Assembly (NCBI GenBank): GCA_003255065.1 | Contig: QAOA01006962.1 | Span: 379,069 to 443,068 of the forward strand | Direction: 5' to 3' | Source of the DNA: Cercis canadensis | Taxonomy: Eukaryota; Streptophyta; Magnoliopsida; Fabales; Fabaceae | Length of the DNA: 64,000 bases | Shown here: positions 34,617-48,349 of the stretch, piece by piece | Layout: each line of letters begins with the position of its first letter | Numbering within the stretch: position 1 is the first letter of the stretch | The notes under the pieces: generated by a model | Databases searched by the model: none | Seen by the model: the letters and a program-made list of their open reading frames with translations, nothing else | Told to the model about the DNA's origin: nothing | Position numbers and translations under genes: made by a program

Positions 34617-37439
34617 TCACAAGTAAGCATCAAGATATCCATATGAATGCCTCCTATTATACTGTAGCAAGCTTGCATAAGTCCGATCCCAGATGCCAAT
34701 ATACATAGACTCGTCATCGGGACTTAGGGAAACCCCAGAAATCTCTCCAAAGAAATCAATCTCTTGACGCTTTTTGTAATCTGCTTTTGTACTATACACA
34801 TGCACAAAATCTGCAGGTTCAGCCACCACCATAAATTGACCATCTGAAGAAAAGCGAATAGATCGAGCTGCCCCCAGGTTACCCTTGAGAATGGCCACAG
34901 GAGATGATAACTGTCTGATATCCCATACTCTGCAAGTCTTATCCTGATTCCCCGTGGCGAAGATTTGTCCGTTAGGGTGCCATGCAGAAGCAAAAGAGTA
35001 ATCTCGATGACCAACCACAGAAGCAACAGTCTAAAACATAGATAAACTCCAAAGATGTTAGTGGAATTTCTTACTCCAAGCACAGTATGTTGCTTTTTGT
35101 AAGACATAAGACTTCAGAAGAAATTAAAAGCACAAAAAAGTTTACAAAGCTAATGTGATCCTGTTAATTTTCACCATATCTGTATCACATGCAATTCAAT
35201 CTCACCTTCCCATCTCTCTCTATACCTTGCACAACCTTTTTAACGTTTTAATAGAGTCTACCCATGTCACAGCATGAGTGTCACATGAAAGTTACGTTTG
35301 TTACACATTTTCTCCTTGCAAAGTCAGATTTAACAAAAGACAGATAAGTCTGCAGCATGAGCACTCACTAATAATGAATTGGTTCAAGGCGTTGATTTGA
35401 AAATGATAGAATAGTTCAGAAAGTTATGACTAAAAGAATATTAAACATCTAAAACAAATATTCCACCTGAATTTAAAGGAACTAATTCCTGAGATAACCA
35501 AGATAGGAGAAAACCATAACCATAAAGATAAGAGAAACAAAGTGGATTTAAAAAACCTTGGTATTTGATCCATTATAAACCATTAAAAGGAAGAAAGTAA
35601 ACATTCAAAACAATGCTTCAAAGGCCTGAAGAAGAACTATGTACCTTCCCATTTTGGGGATCCACTAGCAGGCCATCCAGGTTATCACCAACAACAGTCA
35701 TAAGTCTACGGTCTGGACTGATTGATGTATGCTGTATCAAGATTCAAGTGCAACTAGTAAGACTTCAAAGCAGTATATACTATATATGGAATCACAGTCA
35801 CCATCAGAGTCTTGACACATCGATCAGATATGGCAAGGCTGTGATAATAAGACAAAAGAAAATGTTTTCTCTTGCTATTGATCGTGGTCTTGGATAAACT
35901 AATTTTTGAGTCTCATCGGCCACCAAATTATAGAATGCAGAAGGCATTAAACCTGAGCTCTTATCTGACTATTAGGACAGAACTAAGGATTATTAACAAC
36001 TCAAATATGATCTTAACCAAACCAGAATAGAATTTGAGCATCAAGGTTGAATTTTTTTTTTTTTTTGGGAGGAGGATGGATAAAAGAGCATTAAGGTGGA
36101 TATAATCACTTGAATTCAAATCCAAACATCACTAAAATATATTTGTTCAAATGCATATTTTAATATGATTTCATATTTATGCAATCTTATACATACTTTA
36201 TACATTAAATTATTGAATTATTTACAATGTATAGATTATACATGTTCACTAGGCATATGCTGAGATACTGGTATCTATATAGTACACAACCTATTAACCA
36301 AAACGAGTAACATAGCAGGTGGAAGGGTTGGGACAGCAGTAAATCCTAACTCTCTCACTCTAATTCCAACTGCTTCAAGCAAGGAGGTCTGACTAATTTA
36401 TCAGATACTTGCAAGGGAACTAAATATTTACGATAATCTAATTGGGTTCAAGTTAATTTGTATATGGTGCCTGAGTCAACTTGGAATTCAGGGTCAAAGT
36501 CTAAGAAATTCAATCAGATCTACTTGGAATGTTTTGATTCAATAATAGTACTGCTAAAATCTCATAATCTACTGAGGTACCAGATCTGTTCTGAAATTCA
36601 ATCTTTTTATGTTTTATAACAAGAAAGCTAATAAATCCTGTGTCCAAGAAAAAAATTATGTACACAAGAGAATGCTAAGGTAAGTTTGTAGTAACACTAG
36701 TAGAGAAAGGATAAGAAATCGAAATATACAATCAAATAATTAATAATGAACCATGGCATATAGTTGAGGCATATATGAACTGTGAATGCAGGTGCTCAGT
36801 GTGTAGGGTGAGAATATTAGAGATAAGGGGTTAACCAAAATAAACTCAAATAGAATTATAATTTTACATATAGATTAGAATATCAGCAAGAATTAAAGAA
36901 TTAACAGCATCTCTTAGAATGCTAAACGAGTGCTCACATTGACTGGCCAAGGGAACGGGAAGTGATTCAAAAGCTGAAACCTTTCCATGTCATATTGTCG
37001 TACACCAGAATCATTATTGGATGCCATAAAATGAGTTCCACCCCTGTAAGAGTTTATGTGTCAAGGAATGCTCAAGAACAAAAGTCAAAAAGGTATAAAA
37101 GGAGTTCAACTACTCAACATTTCATGAAATACCTTAAGCTGTCATATATCTCAATTGCATTTGTAATTGCATTATCATCATATGTGGTCCGAGTACAAAA
37201 GCTTACTCCCTCCTTATCCAGACGCTGCATCAAACAGGGAGAAAAAAAAATGCTGCATCAGATATAACCTGGCACAAACTGGAAAAAGGAGGGTACACCA
37301 AATACACACATGAATCACTGAAGCCTTCTCTGACACTCTAAACTTGATAGTGGCAGTCAGTCCTCTTGTATATTTGTAATAGAACAAATAGGGAAATAAA
37401 AAAGGAACAGAGGAGCATATGGAACATTATTGCAGAAGG

Positions 37440-37491
<52 letters not shown>

Positions 37492-40400
37492 CGAAGAAAA
37501 CAGTAAATAAAAACATTTTTATGAATAAGAATTTTATTCCAAGGAAAAAGCTATGAAGCAACTGACCCTGCCTAAGTACAAACAACTCACCCAACTAACA
37601 CCAAACCAAAATAATTAAAAACCAATCTTCTTCATAAATCCCTATTAGTAATATTCTTAAAGAAAGCACAGGACATCAGCTAATTGTATTATTATTAATT
37701 ATTAATCAAAGATTGAGATCTTTAATACAAAATCATCTCCAAGAACCTTAAAGTCTACCAGGAAGGCTCTTAAAACCAGTAAGGATAATACCAATCATAT
37801 TTAATAAAATAGAGCCTCCATGAATTTAGGCCCAGACTTTCTATGGAAATTTATGCAAAGCTTGACATATAAATAAAATGTCCTAAATGTCTGATTCCAA
37901 AACTGACAATCCACTATCTTTATTAGACATCTCTGCGACCATATAGTGTCCATTGCCAATGGAGAACACCACTCAGTCATTGAAGAAAATTCAAGCTCTC
38001 TCCACTAAAAATCGGAACTAAATAATCCACAACCGTAACTATCATCAAGGCTCCCCTATTATGAAGTCTTTACCCATGTTATACTGAAATTGGCTCAATG
38101 GCAATGCCATGATGGATAAAACAAAGACAAATTAATGAAAAACATTAGTAGAATGAAGGACACATCTTTGATATTTATCTATTTATTATTGATAAAACTG
38201 AGGTAGCATCATTAATTTCTATATTATCTCTGAACTGCTTTCTGACTTCACCAATCTTTAGACAAATAAATGGAATGTGTTATGCCTTCCTTATTCTCAA
38301 TCACCATATTAACAAGTCAGAACAGACTTTTTTGAACACATCAAACATCACACAGATCAACAGTCAGAAAGTTCTGAAAAGAATATGTGGACAGCTCTGA
38401 AGAAAACTGATAAACAAATTATGCTGATCTTCAACCAATGCATAAAGCAACCCCATCATTGAGTGCACTACCAGCAGCCAAAAGGCTTATATATACAAAT
38501 ACCTACCAAATATATGAACTAACCTTACAAGTAAGCTCTCCTTGAAAACCACCCGCAACAAGGAATTTATCCTTTACAGCCAATGTGCTAATCTGGGTCT
38601 GAGAAAAACCTTCTAACAAATTTCCTGCATACCTCTACAAGAACAAATAATAGAATTTAGCAGACAAAATATAAATGTATACTTAACCACAAACGTTTTT
38701 AATAAAAGAAGAACAAGGAGTGTAAGGAGTTTTGGAGTCCCCCGCTTTTTGTTGTTGGCTAGTTTAGGCAGATACCTTATCCTCCAGCATTGTACTTCTC
38801 ACTCTAACTGTCTAACAAATTTTTCTTCTTTTATCAAAGAATTAAAGCCGAAAAAAATGATTTTGAAGGTCAAGTTCTTGACGGTCTTGGGTCATTTTAG
38901 TATCCAAATCAATCACCTCACCTACAGGTTATAAATCTGTACCAAAGTCTTTTCTCCCAAATGTTTAAAGAGAATTTCAGTATGAAGCTTAACAGAGATC
39001 TCTTAACATTTCCAGAGATATAAATGTCACTTATTATCAAGTTTCCCCTTTTCATTTAAGGCTTACTACATAGCTTTTATAGATACAAGTCCTAATCAAA
39101 TGGATACCTCATCCAGTTAAGATAAAATAACTTGTGGGCCTACAAATATGTCCTGTTGTCTGAAGCAACACAGTGCTTTGAGAGCCTCAAAATTTAAAAT
39201 AGATAAAAGATGTTTGACTCTGAGGCAAGTATGACAAGTATAACATCCCTTCTTTCAACAAACATTGTTCCCTGTTAACTGTTCACAACTCACAGGATAT
39301 CAATGAATGCATATGTAGCACTTCACCATCCTATACCAAAAAAAAAAAAACTTCAGAAACCATTTTCTTACCCACAAGACCCCTGAAGCTTACCTAGTCA
39401 GCACCCAAATAATGCATAACAGACAGAACCGAAAAGTTGATCTTGGTGCCATCAAAATTACATCTAGTCTCTTGTTATTAAGCAACTCCACCACTAGAAC
39501 TAGACTCTCCAGCCCCAAATCAATCAAAGAACCACATCCTTGGATTGGATTCCACAAAACTCATCATTTAAACAATCAGTTTGACTAGCCCAAGTACCGA
39601 ATGGTAAACACCCCCAAGAGAACACTTGCGGTGATTTGTTAAGCTTTACATCAATAACCAATAAGCCATGAATATAGCCAAAAAAGTCTTATTTATACAT
39701 GAACAAGGTTGTATAAAAGATTGCATTACCTCAGTGGGTGCCACATGTCCGGCAAAATTGATTATCTCCGACAAATTGCCAGTTAACGATGACCAGTGCA
39801 TAACTGAATAGTTGGAAATAAGATAGACATCATGTTTTGAAGTAGCCCAAACTAAGTTCCTTAGCTGCATCCCAGTAGCACAAAGTTTTTATCATGAACC
39901 ACACAAACATAAATCTCGTAACATTGAAGGCTTGAAGCTATAACTTGAACAATGCCTCCAAGATAAATTTACATGTGTTTGATTTATGTAAAAGAAAACA
40001 ACTAAATTCAAATTAACAGCATAGTACAGTAAAATGAAGGTATAAGTGGAAAGGAATATCATCCAATGGTGAAATTCATATGTATCTCAAGCTAAAGCAA
40101 AAGACAGCCTCACAAGTCCCAACATTGTGGTCAATAAATATGCAAGACCCAAATTATATCACCATAAGAGAAGACTGTTATGAGTTGAACTCTTAGCAGT
40201 GTATATTTTCTGATTGTTGTATAAGGGAGCAATAAGGAGCTCCAAATGACAAGTATATGCATCAGTGTCATATGATATAATCTCTGGAGCAACATTAAAT
40301 ACTTATAAAAATCCTTCAAGAAATGTAAGGGAATATCAAGATAATCAGGTGTAACAAATGAAAAATCAACAAACCTGAAAATGAAGGATGGTAGGCATAA

Positions 40401-40991
40401 CCAATCTTGTATTATGGAAGAATTCATAGTAGTTGCCACCCTTCTCCATTTGTTTGCACTCCTGAGACAAAAGAATTGAATATCATAATTTATAATATTT
40501 TTCCAAAGACTTCTCATGTAAGTGATCTGCCCCTCCTCCCTACTCTCCCAAAGAAAATGGAAAAGAAGTTTAGAAATCTAATAGACCTTGTCTACAGCTT
40601 CTCCAGATGAAGGAATGTTCTCATAATTTCTGTACTGTTCTAGCCTTGTCAATCTGTATCTTTCTCTGGTTATATTCAATCTCTCCCACTGGATACCTTG
40701 AATGTCCTTGCCCTTCCTTGCTTGCGCAGCTGATGTATCCGTCACCTTGGTAATCTATTTATGTTAAACACCAAAAAAAGACTCAAGATTCTCTTGCTAC
40801 AACAATGAAATGATACAAAAATTAATCAAAATAGTCCCAACAAGAGAAAGAAAACAAACCATTTCATATTCATCAACACCAATATCTCCGCCACCTGCAC
40901 CATAGTTCTCGTCATCTATTTCGTCAATGAAGTCATCCATCTCACCAGCTTCAGCCATGTAATCAAATTCGTACAGGTGATGATAGGACAT
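34617..40991 (-). CDS. WD40-repeat protein, related to fission yeast C2A9.03-like proteins
   Basis: Nine coding exons on the minus strand: 40991-40860, 40754-40587, 40461-40375, 39864-39730, 38634-38524, 37224-37133, 37043-36938, 35731-35645, 35030-34617. Every junction has GT-AG and joins in frame, giving 443 residues. The acidic N-terminus (MSYHHLYEFDYMAEAGEMDD) is followed by a conserved segment (KGKDIQGIQWERLNITRERY) and then WD40 repeats, clearest in GHRDYSFASAWHPNGQIFAT and NQDKTCRVWDIR; the end is YGYLDAYL. The family occurs across plants and fungi as a probable beta-propeller scaffold of unknown role. Introns hold a (GA)n tract and AT-rich DNA but no inserted gene. Likely functional and single-copy in this window. 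Confidence 0.93.
37443..37491. repeat. (GA)n microsatellite followed by a G-run
   Basis: About 20 AG repeats then about nine G, within an intron of the WD40 gene. Confidence 0.97.
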
Positions 40992-40999
40992 GCTCTATC

Positions 41000-42060
41000 T
41001 GCATTCAAGTGCAAAGTTCTAATTTTTTAAAACTTCATTTACAGGATTTTTAAAATTTCGAAGTCCCATGTCAGAGACTAAGAAGTAAGCAATAGCCATC
41101 AGCAAATAGACCATATGTTGTAAGAAAAGTAACACAAATTTTAAAAAATATATAGAGACAGAGAGATACCAAAAGGGAAAAAAGATTGTTCAAGACAACA
41201 AGTACTGAAATTTCCAACACTTCTAGAAGATTACCAGAAGAAATAGCAAAAGAAAGTAGAGAATAATTCAAACACTGCCCAAATTCTTCTTCATGGTATA
41301 AAAGTGATGCCCAATTTTTAATTCTTTTAAGATAGGACTTGGAAAATTCTATGTTTATATTGGAACACATCAAACAGTATACGTAAAACCCAGAATTGAA
41401 AATCCACAATTCGCAATGTAAAATTAAAAAAAGAACAGTACTTTTAGCATTTCACCTTATCATTCTAAATCAACATATATGAAATACACCTGGAAGAGGA
41501 AAGAATTATTCAGAACTGCCAAAAACCCATTTCAAACAAAAAATAATAATAATCTAAACCTCTTTCAATTTATATAGCCCATAAGATTTAAAAAAAAATA
41601 TCACCCCAAATTAAAGCCAAAGAGGGACATATTCCAAAGAACAAAACGAGTAAACAGAAACGCGAAGCACCCCAAAACCGAGACGAGAACTGGCCATGGC
41701 GTTCTCAAACATCTCAAAATCTTCTGCCATATTTACTTGCTTCCCAGGAAAAAAAAAATTGAATTTTTAAAAACCCAGAAAGGAAAATAACCAGAGGTTG
41801 AAGCAAAGTCACAGAAACAGCAAAAGCCATCACCTTTTGGGTCCTTGCGAGAGTGAGAGAGGAGTTGGAAGTTGAGGAGATATATGTAAGGAAAGAGTAA
41901 TCAACGAATTAAAGAGGGTAGCTTTAATTTGATGGATTGCAGAGTTTGTGTGGAAAAAGAAAGCTACTGAGGTGAGGGTTCGTTCTCTTCTCTTCTCTCT
42001 CAAATAATGATGTTGAGTGGTGGGATTTTTCGTGTTAGAAGAGTCTGAGAGAGTAAATGC
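41000..42060 (-). promoter_or_regulatory. 5'-UTR intron and leader of the WD40 gene
   Basis: The ATG is preceded by TTGAATGCAG (acceptor ending near 41000). A donor AAAAG|GTGATGG lies at about 41834 on the minus strand, behind a CT/GA-rich exon-like stretch (41836-42050), as in plant leaders. This gives a leader intron of about 0.8 kb. It is an inference without transcript evidence. Confidence 0.5.
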
Positions 42061-42120
42061 GATTTGTCGGTAATTTTGGGTAAAGCGAAAGGGAGTGATT
42101 GCAAAGGGTAACGCACGCAA

Positions 42121-43891
42121 AAACTATTATGGCTTTTGCAATGGGAAATGCCAATGAGGGCACACATCATGCTGGGGGGGTCTGTTAGCCTATCCGTGTG
42201 TGTGGATGGAAAGTGTGCAAGAGATGATCATGACAACCCTATGGCCTCTTCTTTCTCTCTCTCTTAAATAGATGTGGTCCCCACTAAGTCACATCTCCGT
42301 TTGGAATTTTAGATAGAGTAAAATATGAACTAATTTTTTTCTATAACATTTAGGAGACTTGGCCTCACTTATGCTCAAGTGTGATCACACTTGATTGAAA
42401 ATGAAGTGATTGATATATTCTAACCAATAATTAAAATATTCTTCACCTATGTAATGTTGTGGTTATTTCTTTAAGGTTTTCACACTTCAGAATAATTTTC
42501 TCTTTTGATTTTATCCTACTTTTTTCTTTAAAATACAGCAATTATCTTAAAATAGTGATGTAATTTTTGGATAAATTAGAAGAAATGGTGGTTGTAGTAT
42601 TATTATAGTGGTATATATATTTTTTTTACATAAAAACATTTTGTGCAGGGGAAAAGAATAGTAGAGAATATGGCAAAAATAAAAATTATGATATCAAAAT
42701 CTCTGGTTCAGCTAGAAGATATACTACTAGACCAATAGGTTATTGGCTATTATAATAATATTTAGCAACTTAAATATATTCTCTTTTTTATATATGAATT
42801 TATTAAAAATATAGATAAATATACATTATAATGTATATATAATATTTTTTAAAAATTACACCACTAAAAACTTTTTGTGTAATTTTTAAAATTAGAAGGG
42901 AAGCTTCTATGATTTTATCAAAACTCAAGAAATGAAAAACTGGTTTACCCTATATATAATTAAGAAGCAATTGCACATTAAAATTTATGTTTTTAGATTT
43001 TTTTTTTCTTTTTGAGTTCCTCTTCTGATGGAATTGAAAAAAAAAAAAATTATATTATTCCTCTAAATTTGAAGAAAGATAAAGTATTTTTTTCAAGTTA
43101 TGTGAAATCATGTGAAAAAGATTGAACTTATTAAAAAAAATTGTGTGAGTCTAAGTTAAACTTTATATAAATTTAATTAAATATATATGTGTGAAATGTG
43201 AACTAATATATTTTATCAAAAAATATGAAATAATATAAAAATAACTAATGTATATATAGCATTATTCATTTTTTTAATTATTAGAGTATTCTTATACTAA
43301 TTTTTACGTATTGAGACTAAATTCATCTTGAAATAATCTTTTAAAAAATAAAATACACACTCAAAAAAAAAATTCATTAAACTTTATCTGAATAAATTAT
43401 ATATCAATGTCCCACCGTCACTTATACTATGTTTTTTATTATTATCTTTTGGCTTGCCATGTTTGACCAGTATAATGACAGTTGTTTATTTATATAAGTT
43501 ATCCATAATGTTAGGTCACCTCCTTAATTTTTTTTTTTTTTTGAGTTGATATGACCTCCTTAATTAGTTTTTAAAATTAAATAACACAACTGGTATTACT
43601 CTTCATAACAAAATCCCCGAACTTGTGATTGATTTGATTAGATAACATTCTACCAACCATAGTTTTGGCACTTCGCAGCAGATCATAGTTTTGACGCACG
43701 CTATCTTGGCTGCAAGGGTTGACGCTATCTTGGATTTTTAAATATTAATATGTAACTTGTAATGTAATAGTCTTGAAAAGTAAATCCTATCATATGATAA
43801 CCATATTCCATCGAAACTTTTTCTTTTATTGATATTCCACCTAAACTTTAAGGTTGACAAGTTGATCAATAGTGAGCTTACTTCTTAAATN

Positions 43892-43926
<35 letters not shown>

Positions 43927-44007
43927 ATTGGGTATTTGTTTTATATTTGAACTTTAGTATTTGTTTTTTCTATAATATGTAATAGAAGTGAGGTACACAT
44001 TTAAATG
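42121..44007. other. AT-rich spacer, no gene seen
   Basis: Short frames only. It includes a single N at 43891 and an (AT)n microsatellite at 43892-43924. Confidence 0.6.
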
Positions 44008-44406
44008 GGTTCATTGACCTGAATATTACATTTTAACAACAAAATTATATATTTATTATACTTTTTAACTTAATTATCTAAATATTACCATTTTCAAAAA
44101 ATTAAAAACAAAAAAAAAAACTTTTCGAATATGTGAGGACCATAAGTGGCCACGTGGTGTGTCCCTTCTTGTCATGTTTTCCTTTAATTTTATTTTTAAT
44201 TCTTATAGGCAACTGAAGAAATGACACACCGTGAGGCTACTAGCATGTCCGACATAGACATGCCACATGGTCATTGGCGCGTTTGGTGGTCCCCACATGT
44301 CCATTATATTTTTTTGTTTTTAATTTTTTTAAAAGTGTAATATTAAAATAAATAAGTTAAAAAGTGAAATAAATGTGTAAAATTATTTCTGAAATATTAT
44401 ATTCCG
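44008..44406. mobile_element. Dispersed MITE-like repeat, copy B
   Basis: Homologous to 31555-32022. Its ends are imperfect inverted repeats (TTTATTATACTTTTTAACTT on the left pairs with TTTATTTCACTTTTTAACTT from the right), and ATTTAAATGGG outside the left end pairs with CCCATTTAAAT outside the right, so the true element may run from about 43998 to 44432. Confidence 0.6.
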
Positions 44407-44432
44407 GTTAAAGAGCCCATTTAAATGTAACA

Positions 44433-45268
44433 GAAAAATAATATAAACTTTAGAAATAAAATAATAAAAGTGATTGAAATAATAGTGGAATAGTGGAATT
44501 AAGAAAAGATAAAATTATTTAAGTTTCACTAACTAAATGTAAATGAGAGTACATTTTTATTTACATTGTCAGTTGGTAAAAATTAAATAATTTTTATATG
44601 AAAAAATTCAATAATTTTCTCGTAATTTTCACCTAAAAATGTAAATGAATAGTTATTTAGCTAAATAAAATTATTTAATTTTGTTCCATTGATAATATAA
44701 AAAATTGTACACAATCATTAAACTCTGTCGGTCATTTATAAAGAAAAACTGTTAAAGATATAAACTGCTAATAAAATAACTTAGTTATTTTAATAATGTG
44801 TCATTTTTCTATTTAGTGAATAAGAATAGTGTGTAGAATTTATATTTACAATGAATCAAATTTATATAAATGAAATTCAACCATTTGATTTGAGTGAAAG
44901 AAGAAAACCTCCACATTAAGAAAATGTAAAAGGAATATGAAATAGAGTGCACATTCACACATTGTATCTTCTATGTTTTATTTTGCTAACAAAAAGAAAA
45001 AGGGGCTCTTGGGTCAATTTATGGGTGCTTGCCCACTTAAAGCCAATGAAGTATGGTCATGAAACTGCCCAGAAAATGCTAATCAACATTCTTTTCAACT
45101 CACTTATGCTAAAGGTATATCATAACATAACCAGAAAGAAACTATAGGAGATGACATAGCTGATCCCATATGGAAAAAAAGGGTACCAGTAGGCAATCCC
45201 CCCCTAAAAGACAAATAATAGGACAACATAAAATAGAAAAATAATATGTGCTTAAAATATGTATAATT
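44433..45268. other. AT-rich spacer, no gene seen
   Basis: One short frame (44947-45147) without motifs. Otherwise low-complexity DNA. Confidence 0.55.
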
Positions 45269-45992
45269 ATATTGTTTTTAAGATCATATTTGCCTTATAG
45301 GATTTTTGCTTTCTCTATACTTCAAACCCAAAAAAATTTTGTGCATGAGACTTTTTAAATATATAAAATATTTTAAGACCTTCATTTAATCGTTTAAGTT
45401 TTTGGGATATAATAATTCTTGGTGGGTGTTTATTTCTAATTCTCAATCGTATATTGTTTTTAAGATCATACGTGCTTTATAAGGCTTTTGTTTTGTCTAC
45501 ACTTCAAACCTAAATTTTTTTTGTGCATAAGACCTTTTAAATATGTAAAATATTTTAAGACATTCACCTAATCATTGAAGTTTTTGGGATGAAATAATTT
45601 TTGATAGGTGTTTATTTCTAATTCTCAATCGTATATTGTTTTTAAGATCATACTTGCTTTATAGGGTTTTTGTTTTGTCTACACTTCAAACCTAAAAAAT
45701 TTTGTGCATAAGACCTTTTAAATATGTAAAATATTTTAAGACATTTACCTAATCATTGAAGTTTTTGGGATGAAATAATTCTTGATAGGTGTTTATTTCT
45801 AATTCTCAATCGTATATTGTTTTTAAGATCATATTTGCTTTATAGAACTTTTGTTTTGTCTACACTTCAAACCCAAAAAAATTTTGTGCATAAGACCTTT
45901 TAAATATGTAAAATATTTTAAGACATTCACCTAATCATTGAAGTTTTTGGGATGAAATAATTTTTGATAGGTGTTTATTTCTAATTCTCAAT
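45269..45992. repeat. Four-copy tandem repeat, 182-bp period
   Basis: Units start ATTGTTTTTAAGATCAT at 45271, 45453, 45635 and 45816 (steps 182, 182, 181) and end in TTTATTTCTAATTCTCAATC. Units 2-4 are nearly identical; unit 1 is more diverged. The monomer size is that of many plant satellites, but only four copies are here. Confidence 0.9.
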
Positions 45993-47252
45993 CATTCTCA
46001 AATTTTAATATGGTTTAATAGGGATGTTCGAACTCCATCGAAATATGACATGAACAAAAAAAATGACACAATATTAATCACTCCTAAATACAATTATTGA
46101 ATACTAAAAATTCAACCACCTCTAGTTACCTGCCAAAAAAAATGTAGATAATTAAGCATATCTTTTAACTGAATTTGGTATGATCGATGTGAATCTCATT
46201 TCTTATCTATTCGAATATGCTCACATCACCCAAACCATAAGTTCAACTCACTTGAAATATATATATATAGATATATATATATATATAAAGAAAAAGAAGA
46301 AGAAGAGAATTCAGTAGTATTAAATTAGTTTTGGAGTTGTGCTTCAAGTTTTAAAATATATTGAATTTGTAACTTGATCAATTTGATGAAGCCCGTGTTA
46401 TGATCCAGTTATGTGTTTTGGATTAAAAATTCATTCCTCTGCAAAAAATTACGAGCTGAATAGCACTGCTATGTCTCAAATCTAAAATTTGTTGAAACTT
46501 GAAAGCATCAAATATTAGGTTAAGATAGAATTCTAGAATGTTTATTACATGATAATTAATATGGCAACAAATATACGAAACAAGGCGATATATTTTGTCA
46601 AAGTAAACGCAGTTAGAACATTCTTGGAAAACAACATAAGATGAAATGAACCTTCATCTTCCATTCCTTACCTAAACACTGGGTGTGTTGGAATGGCATA
46701 ATTAATCAACTAAATGGACAAGAATTGGTCACTTCATAGTCTTCCTTAATAAGTGATGAGGACAAGCCAACAACTACGTTGATTTGATATGGACTCAAGA
46801 GGTTCTCACGTCCTCTAGATGGAAGAAAAAATTATTGGTAAATAGTAAGTTAACCCACTTAGTAGTGTTACCCTTCCCTAATTGGAGGAGCTTTGGTGGG
46901 ATCTACACTTCAAAATTAGTGTTGTTGTGAAGATTTTAAAAATTTGAGTCACTTAGTCTATGCTAGAAGAATTAGTTTCCTCTAAAATGTATAAACGATA
47001 CAATATAAGAAAATGTACCAGAAAAAATAAATTAAAAAATATGAAATAGTGATTTTCTTTGACGTAATTAAACTAAAATTCTGTCAACTATTTTAGAATC
47101 TAACCCATACTAGGTAACTTGATTTTTCAAAATCTTCACAATAACATCAAATTTGCATCTTAAGTCCTACCAAAACCCTTAATTAAGGTTAACTAGGTTG
47201 TAGATTAATTAATCATAAGGCTCTCCTCACAATAAGAGAGTATTGTGTTCAA
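45993..47252. other. AT-rich spacer, no gene seen
   Basis: It includes an (AT)n tract at about 46257-46287. Nothing else is recognisable. Confidence 0.55.
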
Positions 47253-47372
47253 AGTAGAACTGGCAAATGACCCGGCCTAAAGCAAGCCAAGGACATTCTC
47301 GAGCCGGGTAGGCTTGGCAAGATTTTATACAGGTTGATATATAGTTAGCCCAGCCCTGTGCCAGCCCTATTA
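47253..47372. mobile_element. hAT-terminus-like sequence
   Basis: GTAGAACTGGCAAATGACCC followed by GGCC-, CCGGG- and GCCAGCCC-rich sequence resembles the subterminal regions of plant Ac-type hAT elements. The matching other end was not identified. Confidence 0.35.
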
Positions 47373-47664
47373 TGAAATTCTCATTTAATTTTTTTTTTGT
47401 TAAAATGGAAAAAAAAAAGTATATTTGTAATTCTATATAGACTAATATAAATCACAATTTAACAATTCAAAATACTTCCATAAATAAAAATCCATCAAAC
47501 AACAACCAATTAAGTTCTTAAGTAGTCGAACTCAACAATATAGCATACAATTGCTATAAGATTAAGTACTTTACTACTTTTGATGAACCTTAAAATAATA
47601 ATAAGTCATACTCAACTAGACAACTACTCATCCCCAAATTTGAAATAAATAACTCAAATTTAAC

Positions 47665-47881
47665 CTAATGTGAGCCTGTTGTTATCATTGATTATTTTTT
47701 CACATTTCTCCTTGTGGCGAACTAAGCATGAATCCCCACTATATTGAGGTTTGGTAATCACCATCTCACATATCGGACACTTTGCCCTAAGCTTTCCATC
47801 CTCAGTAGGTTCTAGCTTTTGGAAATGATCCCAGATTCTCGGCCTTTTTTTCTTTGACTTTGAGCTATTATTTCAATCCAT
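47665..47881 (-). pseudogene. BED zinc-finger fragment of a second hAT transposase
   Basis: Minus-strand reading from ATG at 47881: the third codon is TGA, then NNSSKSKKKRPRIWDHFQKL, then CPIC and GDSCLVRHKEKC, a BED-type C2HC zinc finger as in plant hAT transposases. The rest of the transposase is missing to the left. It has its own BED finger, distinct from that at about 63,000, so it is another element and not part of the split hAT gene. 47373-47664 and 47882-48276 are AT-rich. Confidence 0.75.
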
Positions 47882-48276
47882 AATAATCTGAGGCTATAAT
47901 AATAATGATAATACATGATTTTAGTTTGCAAGCAAGAGTTCATAATTCAAAGATATGCATAGCAGCATATGCAATATGCATAAATCAACAATCAACATTT
48001 GAGTTCAACAATTATCCAAGACTCCAAACATAACATTAATTAAAACAAAATGAAACATCAATCTCGAACAAAGAAAGACCACACAATCCATCAATCTAAC
48101 AATCATCATTATGAACCGAATCATTATCATCATCAAGATGTTATTTGAATCTTCCTTAGACAATTGAATATCCTCTGCATCACATCTATCTACAATTGAT
48201 AATACAAGAGAAGTTAATAACTATATTAATTGCAAATAAAAAACAAAGAAGCCCTCTACACTAGTAATCTACTAAT

Positions 48277-48349
48277 CTAGGGATTATTATTACCAAAAGG
48301 TCCAATTTCTTTATAACCATGTAACCAATTTTGAGTACAAATGAAGACT
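48277..48349 (-). pseudogene. C-terminal end of the split hAT transposase
   Basis: The minus strand reads ICTQNWLHGYKEIGPFGNNN then stop. ICTQNWL is the usual sequence just after the hAT dimerisation region. It continues the frame broken at 61419 (PKNVQA), with 13 kb of inserted DNA between. Confidence 0.85.

Noticed and set aside
42661..42760. tRNA-like phrase (AAATCTCTGGTTCAGCTAGA) near a T-rich stretch
   Set aside because: No cloverleaf could be drawn. It resembles a primer-site or TRIM scrap at best.
45269..45992. CRISPR-like regular repeat
   Set aside because: The 182-bp units are contiguous with no spacers, and the DNA is eukaryotic.
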